Positions 10,551-17,529 of a stretch of 64,000 nt of DNA are shown here, piece by piece. Below the pieces are notes generated by a model. It was not told the DNA's origin, did not search any database, and saw only the letters and a list, made by a program, of their open reading frames with translations. Source of the DNA: Bacteroidota bacterium (lineage in GTDB: Bacteria; Bacteroidota; Bacteroidia; Bacteroidales; Paludibacteraceae); the NCBI GenBank assembly GCA_017860345.1, contig JAFNAV010000004.1:1-64000 (forward strand), read 5' to 3'. Both the position numbers and the translations under genes were made by a program. How positions within the stretch are numbered: position 1 is the first letter of the stretch; each line of letters opens with the position of its first letter.

Positions 10551-10660
10551 AAAAGCCCCTCCAAGCTCCCCAAAAGGGAGGCTTTCCGACCAGATGAGGG
10601 GATGTCGGATTTATTAATTATTCCCTTATGAAAGTAAACTTACTCATGGGTGTTTCAAGT
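10551..10660 (-). repeat. dispersed intergenic repeat, copy A
   Basis: aligns over about 110 bp with 29128-29238 with one indel, about 84% identity by hand. Confidence 0.88.
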
Positions 10661-10662
10661 TT

Positions 10663-11334
10663 TTATGCCGATATTTTATCTAACCAAACAATTCCTTCCT
10701 GCGGATTTTTTCCATATCCATCAGCGCCTATCTGAGAAGCAAAATCAGAAGACAACGGTGCACCTCCAACAATAATCTTTGTATCTGGTGAAATGGCCTT
10801 AATGGCATCGATAACCGGCTTCATATTAACCATGGTGGTGGTAAGCAAAGCCGATATGCCAACTACCGCACCCGGATTCTGTTGAACTGTTTCTACAAAT
10901 TTCTCTATCTTCACATCTATTCCCAAATCTATCACTTCCCAGCCAGCACCTTCTACCATCATACCAAACAGGTTTTTGCCTATATCATGCAAATCGCCAA
11001 ACACAGTACCAATGATAAACTTGCCCTTTCGCTGCACAGCTCCCGAAGCAAAAAACGGCTTCAAATGTGCCATGGAAGCACTCATAGCTTTGGCCGATAG
11101 CAACATCTGCGGAACAAAAATTTTATTCTCGGTATATTTCTGCCCAACTTTATTCATAGCTGTAATCAATGCATTATTTAGAATGTCCGATGGGGCAATA
11201 CCTGCCTCTAATGCTTCTTTAGTTATTTCGTCGGCGCCTGATTGCCCTTTCATTTGTGGTGGATAGGGCGATGCCTGATTAATTTTTCCGAACTCTACGC
11301 ATTCGGATAGTTTTTCTAATAATTCTAAGCTCAT
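10663..11334 (-). CDS. corrinoid (B12-binding) protein, MtaC/MtbC-like
   Basis: 223 aa; DLHDIGKNLFGMMVEGAGWEVIDLG contains the DxHxxG cobalamin-binding motif; downstream VGGAPLSSDFA; helical cap domain at N-terminus. Confidence 0.92.
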   Translation of the reverse strand: MSLELLEKLSECVEFGKINQASPYPPQMKGQSGADEITKEALEAGIAPSDILNNALITAMNKVGQKYTENKIFVPQMLLSAKAMSASMAHLKPFFASGAVQRKGKFIIGTVFGDLHDIGKNLFGMMVEGAGWEVIDLGIDVKIEKFVETVQQNPGAVVGISALLTTTMVNMKPVIDAIKAISPDTKIIVGGAPLSSDFASQIGADGYGKNPQEGIVWLDKISA

Positions 11335-11344
11335 AATATGTTGA

Positions 11345-11375
11345 ATTTGCCCTGCGGGCGTTACTTTGTTATTTC
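11345..11375 (-). repeat. mini-hairpin unit in inverse orientation (minus strand: AACGCCCGCAGGGCAAATTC)
   Basis: GCCC-GCA-GGGC stem-loop flanked by AAC/AAAT as in the arrays at 13075 and 16561. Confidence 0.55.
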
Positions 11376-11429
11376 TTTAATATCCTTTTTTACTTTTATA
11401 TGAAGCAATAATGATAGCTAAACCGTATT

Positions 11430-12986
11430 TCAATTAAAAAAAACATATAACCCTATCATAATCAACATCAATACAATCCAGGCAATTTTTACCGATTTAT
11501 CAATCTTGATAGGCCGATAATCGAGGGTGGAAACCGACACATTTTTAGTATCGAGCAATGTATAAATACAAGTGAATACAGCTAAAATCAGAAAGATAAT
11601 AAAGGACACATACAGGAAATGTATTCCACTAAATATCAAATTATTATAATATAATATTCCTATACCGATACTAAACACCGTTCCGAATGATAAAACCAGA
11701 TTGACAGCATTTTTCGACGTTTTTTTCCAAAGTACGGCAAATAAAAATGCTACCGACATGGGCGGAGCAATAAAGCCAAGTACCGATTGAAAAATATTAA
11801 AAAAACTCAATCCCTGAATAGCTGTGATACCGATAGCCAGAAAAACCGAAACTACAGCCCCACCAAGCACAATCCAGCGCCCTATGGCTTTTATTTGTTT
11901 ATTATCTGCATTGGGTTTATAATGTTTCACGTAAATATCCATGGTAAAAACAGTGCTCAGCGAATTCAGTGCCGAACCCACTGTACTAATCAGTGCAGCC
12001 AGCATTACCACTATAACAAGTCCGATAAGCCCCGGAGGAAATACGGCTTCGACTAATTTAAGATAAGCATCGGTAGAATTGCCAATATTGGGAATAATAA
12101 TAAATGCAAGAATACCCGGAAGTATAAACAATGGAATATCAATCAGCTTAAGCCAGGCAACGAAATTTGCCCCCATTTGTCCGTTCCTGAGATTTTTGGT
12201 ACCCAGTACCGATTGCACCATAGATTGGTCGGTACACCAAAACCAAACTCCCATAATAGGATACCCAAGCAAGATAGCCAACCAGGGGAAATCTTTATTG
12301 TCGAGTGGCTGAAAAAGTTTCCAGTACGACGCCGGAGTTGCCTCAATAATATGCCCTACTCCTCCTGCTTTATGAATTGCCATCACCACCAGCAATACCG
12401 AAACACCTATAAGCAAAAGCATCTGAAAAACATTGGTATAAGCTATGGCTTTCAGTCCACCGGCCATGGTAAATGCTGCCGAAAGAAATACCAGAATAAC
12501 AATACATAACCACAAAGGTAAAGCCAGAATCTGAGCCATAAACACGCCACCAGAGAACAGAGTGAGTCCCAGCCACGAGATTAAAATGGTAATGATGGTA
12601 TACCAGGCTATGTACTTTTGTGTAATGTTGCCAAAACGCTTACCCATATATTCGGGCAGAGTCATTACCTGTGCACCTAAGTAGCGCGGTGCAAACACAA
12701 AGGCCAGCAGTAAAATAAACGGGAAAGCATACCACGAGAAGTTGCCGGCTACGATACCGCTTTCGTACCCGCTGCTGGCATTGGCAATGAGCATAGACGG
12801 GCCTACATTGGTTCCCCACATAGTAAGTCCGATGGCAAACCATCCCAAACTTTTATTGGCAAGAAAAAGATTGTCGCTTTTGTTTTTAGCGCTAAAACTG
12901 GCCCAATATGCAATGCCAAGCAACACTACTACATAAGTTGCTATAACAACAATATCAATGGTAGATAATTGAATTAATTCTTTCAT
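11430..12986 (-). CDS. sodium:solute symporter (SSS family)
   Basis: 518 aa, many TM segments; SLGWFAIGLTMWGTNVGPSMLIANASSGYESG; VVMLAALISTVGSALNSLSTVFTMDIY. Confidence 0.93.
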   Translation of the reverse strand: MKELIQLSTIDIVVIATYVVVLLGIAYWASFSAKNKSDNLFLANKSLGWFAIGLTMWGTNVGPSMLIANASSGYESGIVAGNFSWYAFPFILLLAFVFAPRYLGAQVMTLPEYMGKRFGNITQKYIAWYTIITILISWLGLTLFSGGVFMAQILALPLWLCIVILVFLSAAFTMAGGLKAIAYTNVFQMLLLIGVSVLLVVMAIHKAGGVGHIIEATPASYWKLFQPLDNKDFPWLAILLGYPIMGVWFWCTDQSMVQSVLGTKNLRNGQMGANFVAWLKLIDIPLFILPGILAFIIIPNIGNSTDAYLKLVEAVFPPGLIGLVIVVMLAALISTVGSALNSLSTVFTMDIYVKHYKPNADNKQIKAIGRWIVLGGAVVSVFLAIGITAIQGLSFFNIFQSVLGFIAPPMSVAFLFAVLWKKTSKNAVNLVLSFGTVFSIGIGILYYNNLIFSGIHFLYVSFIIFLILAVFTCIYTLLDTKNVSVSTLDYRPIKIDKSVKIAWIVLMLIMIGLYVFFN

Positions 12987-13074
12987 ATGACCTCTACGTA
13001 ACCCTCTCCAAAAAAGAGGGAATGTGTATTAAATAAGATTATTAGTTTTGAAAAGTTTAATTTATTTACATCAA

Positions 13075-13146
13075 AATATCAGGCGAAGCCTAAATATCGC
13101 CGAAGGCAAATAACGGCGTAGCCAAATAACGCGCACAGCGCACATG
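13075..13146. repeat. tandem mini-hairpin array (period about 16 bp)
   Basis: AATATC-AGGCGAAGCCT, AATATC-GCCGAAGGC, AATAAC-GGCGTAGCC, AATAAC-GCGCACAGCGC; each core is a perfect inverted repeat. Confidence 0.85.
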
Positions 13147-14223
13147 TCATCTATATCTTTCCACAATTTTCAGTGCCTGTTCAATGTCTTTTTCCGATTT
13201 AAAATCGACATTAATGTGCATTCCCTGATTCCCCACATTATCCAAAAGCGGTTCTAATTCATCCAGTGTGACCCAGTTGGCCATTACAGATTTTCCGCCG
13301 GTTAATATGCGCTTATATAATTCGTACCACTGCGGGTTTCCTCCCTGCGGCTGCCCGTAACCGGGTGTCCATTGAATGGCATTCAGATTCTCGAGTTCCA
13401 GAATAGCATCCAAATGACGTATGGCATCCACTCCATCCAAATGATAAAGCGTGTAATCGATTTTTTCGGTCTGCTCCCGTAGAAATGGCAGACAGAAAGT
13501 GCGATAATCATCTTCGGATATCATGATCGATATATCCACCTGAAGTTTCGAAACAGTGCCCGGAGCCCAAAGCGAGAAATAGCAGAAAGCCATCTCACCA
13601 TTCACATTGATTATGTCGTAAATACGGTTGAAAACATCAAAATATGCTTCGTTGATTTTCCTCAATTGTTCCAGCGTTCCATCCGGATCCATAATCAAAT
13701 CCATCAGCACATTGTCCGAACCTTTCAGACTTGCCAATACATCGAGGCCTTCCACCAAATCGGGACAGCCCACCATGTATTTTCCCCGAGCATTGGCAAC
13801 GCAGTTTCGCAACAAATCTTCGTGCAGTTTCCAGCCTTTTTCATCAAAAATAATCTGTCCGTCGAAATCAGGCTTTTGATGAATCCAGATAGTGTCTTCG
13901 CGTCCTTCGAGTACTGAACCCAGAATAGCAGCCAGCGATCCGGGTCCTAACTGAGTATTGGCCACCGGCAAAATATCAGCCAGATAGGAATTCCGGCTCA
14001 TAGTATAATGCAGTTGCTGAGCACGCCAAATCGGGTCGAACCACAGCTGATTCAGATCTTTGTGAGGTGGTGGCGGCAAAATATTTTCGTAGGGAGCGCC
14101 CTCTTTAAACAGGTGTTCCCACATTGTCAGCACAATGCCTTTCCCATTCCACCAGTCGGTGTAATGTTTTTTGGTTTCGGAGAAATTTGATTTCCAGGTT
14201 TGCATAAGTATATATTTCAACAC
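13147..14223 (-). CDS. uroporphyrinogen decarboxylase-family protein lacking the HxCG zinc motif
   Basis: 358 aa; UROD-fold-like LYHLDGVDAIRHLDAILE...AIQWTPGYGQPQGG; start probably at 14205 (MQTWKSN). Confidence 0.75.
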   Translation of the reverse strand: MLKYILMQTWKSNFSETKKHYTDWWNGKGIVLTMWEHLFKEGAPYENILPPPPHKDLNQLWFDPIWRAQQLHYTMSRNSYLADILPVANTQLGPGSLAAILGSVLEGREDTIWIHQKPDFDGQIIFDEKGWKLHEDLLRNCVANARGKYMVGCPDLVEGLDVLASLKGSDNVLMDLIMDPDGTLEQLRKINEAYFDVFNRIYDIINVNGEMAFCYFSLWAPGTVSKLQVDISIMISEDDYRTFCLPFLREQTEKIDYTLYHLDGVDAIRHLDAILELENLNAIQWTPGYGQPQGGNPQWYELYKRILTGGKSVMANWVTLDELEPLLDNVGNQGMHINVDFKSEKDIEQALKIVERYR

Positions 14224-14281
14224 GAAGACACAAAGACACCAATATAAAACATTTCTTTGTGACTCCGGGTCTTTGTGTTTA
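14219..14281. repeat. 8-bp-period repeat forming an inverted pair
   Basis: ACACGAAG ACACAAAG ACACCAAT on plus; ACACAAAG ACCCGGAG TCACAAAG on minus; outer AACACGAAGA pairs with TCTTTGTGTT (one G-T). Confidence 0.65.
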
Positions 14282-16489
14282 AAAAAGTATTTTTAATGTC
14301 TTATTTAAATCCATTTCATCTGTACAATTCACATCTTCCAAATACATGGGTATTTCGGCTCCTTCTTTTACAAAAACCGGCATTTCATCCAGCGGAACAT
14401 CCACATTTCGGAGCCATCGTTCGCCTTCAAACACTTCTTTTGTAAAAAAATGCACCCACCTTCCTTCTGGTAAATAAATATCCCGCCGGTTTTCGCTGTT
14501 CATTACCGGAGCTACCAATATATCGTCGCCAAAATAATACTGATCGTCGATGTGGCGACAGGTTTTGTCTTGAGGGTGATGCAGAATCAACGCGCGCAAT
14601 ACCGGGAATCCTGTTTTGATGGCTTTCTCGCTTTGGTCCAATATATAGGGAATCAGCTGGTAACGCAATTTCAACCATTTACGAATAATCGGAGCAATAT
14701 TCGGATAATGCCAGGGCTCGCGCTTGTGTGAGCCATGATACCGCAGATGCGACGAGAACACGCCAAACTGTGTCCAGCGCACGTAAATATCGTCGGGCAA
14801 AACCGAATTCATAAAGTTGGGGACGCCATGAAAACCAGGCACATCGTGACTCCAGAAGGCAAAGCCCGAAAGCCCGAGTTGCAAGCCGCCTTTGAGCGAA
14901 CCAGCCAGTCCATCCCATGAGCAAGCCGAGTCGCCTCCCCAATGTAGCGGATAGCGCTGGCAACCAGCCCAACCGGCACGCGCCCAGATTATACCGTCGC
15001 CGGTTACTTCTTTGGTTACCTCGTAAGCCGCTTTTTGGTACAGAAGCGGATACAGATTGTGCAATTTTTCAGGCGACATATTCCTGTATTCGGCATCGAG
15101 ATGAATATCCTCGCCAAAGTCAGTTTTGATACACACAACACCCATTTCCAGCAAATTTCGCAATAATCCTTTGTACCACTCTGTCGCTTTATCGTATGTA
15201 AAATCAATGGTTCCGGCAAAGTCCTGTACGCTAAAATTGGACGAACCTGATATCAGGCGTTCGCTTTTGCTGATATATTCGTTTTCGTCGGCTTCTTTGT
15301 ACTGAATGGCATTGTACGAAATGTATGGCAATTGCCACAAACTCACACGAAAACCCTTTTCTTTCAGATTTTGAATAAACTGAGGAGGATTGGGGAATCT
15401 GTCGTCGTTGAATTTCCATTCGCAAAGCCAGTCGGTTTCGAACCAGCCTGTATCAAGATGAATCACATCGCACGGAAAGCCTTCCGTACGCATACGGTCG
15501 CAAATATCATTGACTTCATCAGCTGAAAAATAAGTCATCCGGCTCATCCACGTGCCAAAACTCCAGAGCGGAGGCATGGTGGGAAAACCCGTTAACTGAC
15601 GATAGCCGAACAGAATTTGTTCAGGATTATCTCCGCCAATCACGAAAAAATCAACCAACGGTTCTTCTACCAAGACCTGCGCCGAACGGGTGGAGTGGTC
15701 GGCCAGCGAAAATTTAGCAAAAGCAGTAGTGTGCACAAAAACGCCGTAATTTTCGGACGAAAGATAAAAGGGAATATTTTTGTATGTACGCCGATTATTT
15801 ACGCCCTGTCCGTCCTGATTACGAAGTTGAAAAGTTTTTCCCGATAAATCCATTTTAGCAAATCGCTCACCGGTGCCGTAAAAGCATTCGTCTGGTTTTG
15901 CCCGGAATGAAAATGTTGTACGATTCGCATCACCATTTCTCTCTACATAAGCCAGTGCAAAAGCATCATGACGGGTAGGTGAAAACATATCGTAAGCCGA
16001 AAGTGCCACCTCTTTTTTACCATCCGGAAAAAGGCTCAGAAAAAAAGTTTCATCAGGCGCAGGAATCAAGTCGCTCCACACATCGGTTTTAGCTTTCTGG
16101 AAGCCCAAAACAGCCCGTTTATTTCCCAATTTATCCGTAACAATCCATTCATCCGTTTTTTTCTCAAAACTTAATGCCTGTTTCTTTAGCCGACTATCCA
16201 GTTCAAGCATTTCCGAATTTTCCACGATTTCACCTGCGAAAGCTATCGATACACGCAGAATTTTTTCAGAGAGAGCCTGCACACGCAACGTAAATTCTTT
16301 ACGCGGGACAGATAAATCGGGAGTAATTTCGTTGGAATTATTTTGTTGTTGAAACGGAATGGTAACGAACACATCACCATTTATTTCCTGAATAGCAGTT
16401 GGCAGACAAGCCCGCCAAAGCCGATCGCCCTGATTCAACTCAGGACTAAAATCTAAAAAGTCAAAAAGCTGATAATTTGTTTGTTGCAT
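14279..16489 (-). CDS. glycoside hydrolase family 31 (alpha-xylosidase/alpha-glucosidase, YicI-like)
   Basis: 736 aa; PPLWSFGTWMSRMTYF, CIKTDFGEDI (GH31 nucleophile region), WARAGWAGCQRYPLHWGGDSACSW. Confidence 0.92.
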   Translation of the reverse strand: MQQTNYQLFDFLDFSPELNQGDRLWRACLPTAIQEINGDVFVTIPFQQQNNSNEITPDLSVPRKEFTLRVQALSEKILRVSIAFAGEIVENSEMLELDSRLKKQALSFEKKTDEWIVTDKLGNKRAVLGFQKAKTDVWSDLIPAPDETFFLSLFPDGKKEVALSAYDMFSPTRHDAFALAYVERNGDANRTTFSFRAKPDECFYGTGERFAKMDLSGKTFQLRNQDGQGVNNRRTYKNIPFYLSSENYGVFVHTTAFAKFSLADHSTRSAQVLVEEPLVDFFVIGGDNPEQILFGYRQLTGFPTMPPLWSFGTWMSRMTYFSADEVNDICDRMRTEGFPCDVIHLDTGWFETDWLCEWKFNDDRFPNPPQFIQNLKEKGFRVSLWQLPYISYNAIQYKEADENEYISKSERLISGSSNFSVQDFAGTIDFTYDKATEWYKGLLRNLLEMGVVCIKTDFGEDIHLDAEYRNMSPEKLHNLYPLLYQKAAYEVTKEVTGDGIIWARAGWAGCQRYPLHWGGDSACSWDGLAGSLKGGLQLGLSGFAFWSHDVPGFHGVPNFMNSVLPDDIYVRWTQFGVFSSHLRYHGSHKREPWHYPNIAPIIRKWLKLRYQLIPYILDQSEKAIKTGFPVLRALILHHPQDKTCRHIDDQYYFGDDILVAPVMNSENRRDIYLPEGRWVHFFTKEVFEGERWLRNVDVPLDEMPVFVKEGAEIPMYLEDVNCTDEMDLNKTLKILF

Positions 16490-16490
16490 A

Positions 16491-16525
16491 TTTCAGACAA
16501 AAGAACCAAGAGCCAAGAACAAAGA
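16491..16525. repeat. heptamer array (TTTCAGA CAAAAGA ACCAAGA GCCAAGA ACAAAGA)
   Basis: five in-phase 7-mers ending GA; ACCAAGA and GCCAAGA shared with 26826-26902 in reverse complement. Confidence 0.6.
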
Positions 16526-16560
16526 CTCTGGTATGTGCATTATTAAAATTTATTCCCAAA

Positions 16561-16636
16561 AATAACGTCCGAAGGACAAATAACAGCGAAGCAAAATAAC
16601 GCCGAAGGCAAATATCGCGACCAATGGAAGCAAATA
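16561..16636. repeat. tandem mini-hairpin array, second copy
   Basis: AATAAC-GTCCGAAGGAC, AATAAC-AGCGAAGCA, AATAAC-GCCGAAGGC, then a degenerate AATATC unit; reaches the upstream gene's stop codon. Confidence 0.85.
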
Positions 16637-17314
16637 TCAGTGTAAATCACTAAACACAACCCACGTTGTTCCCTTTGGTGCATCTTCAATACCTTCCTGA
16701 TATTTGCCCATTATTTTATTCCACTCATCCACCCTCGGATTGTTTTCGGTGGTTTTGGGGTTTAATTCATCCAATGTTTTACCCTTGGGAATACTGATAA
16801 CCAACATCAGTTGCCGACCATGACGAAAAACCAATAATTGCTGAAAATCGGCCTTAATAAAACCCCGGGAAACTTCCGGCCATTTTTCAAATTGCGTACG
16901 GTGATATTCCATATATTCGTTTTGCAATGTTGAATCTTCAACCAGATTGGCAGTCATGATGATATTCTTCCATTCCGAAGCAGGTTTTTCGCCCGTCATT
17001 TTCTGCCGGTTAAAGTTATAAAACGGAGCATCGTATAGTTTCAGATTAAGACTTGGATAGTCGTTTTCGAGCGCAATTTTCAACTTATTTATTTTATCAA
17101 GCGAAGAAAAAACAACCCAATGCTGTTCCCACATCTGCATTTCGTCAGACGGGATATTGTTTTTTTTACATTCGTCGAGAAGTATCTGAGTGGAAACACG
17201 ATATTCGGTATCAACAATTTCGAGGATAGCAACAGGATCGGCTTTGGGCGAGGTACAAGCCGACAAAGCAAGAAAAAATACAAGCGCAAAATATGCCATT
17301 GCTGAATATTTCAT
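16637..17314 (-). CDS. L-rhamnose mutarotase-family (RhaM-like) lipoprotein
   Basis: 225 aa; lipobox ALSACTS; C-terminal half EYMEYHRTQFEKWPEVSRGFIKADFQQLLVFRHGRQLMLVISI...WNKIMGKYQ is RhaM-like. Confidence 0.7.
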   Translation of the reverse strand: MKYSAMAYFALVFFLALSACTSPKADPVAILEIVDTEYRVSTQILLDECKKNNIPSDEMQMWEQHWVVFSSLDKINKLKIALENDYPSLNLKLYDAPFYNFNRQKMTGEKPASEWKNIIMTANLVEDSTLQNEYMEYHRTQFEKWPEVSRGFIKADFQQLLVFRHGRQLMLVISIPKGKTLDELNPKTTENNPRVDEWNKIMGKYQEGIEDAPKGTTWVVFSDLH

Positions 17315-17424
17315 AGACAGTATAAATAAGAATTATCTGTTTAAAAAAATTTTAAGGTAACAACAGTATTATGACGTTGCACAGCCATATTTGTAACCAC
17401 ATAAGTTACGATATAAAAAATGGA

Positions 17425-17452
17425 AAGGCCACAGAAAATTTTCTGTAGCCTT
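17425..17452 (-). terminator. terminator-like hairpin downstream of the nitronate monooxygenase gene
   Basis: AAGGC-c-ACAGAAAATTTTCTGT-a-GCCTT; 16-bp perfect palindromic core. Confidence 0.65.
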
Positions 17453-17529
17453 AGCTATAAGAAGCCTCTTAAAACCCAAAAAAGTTTTTTATCTAACTGT
17501 TGGGCTAAAGTTCATTTTGAGAAATATTT

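Noticed and set aside
13075-13146. Mini-hairpin array as a CRISPR
   Set aside because: Period is only 16-18 bp with no constant repeat separated by unique spacers, and no cas genes are visible.
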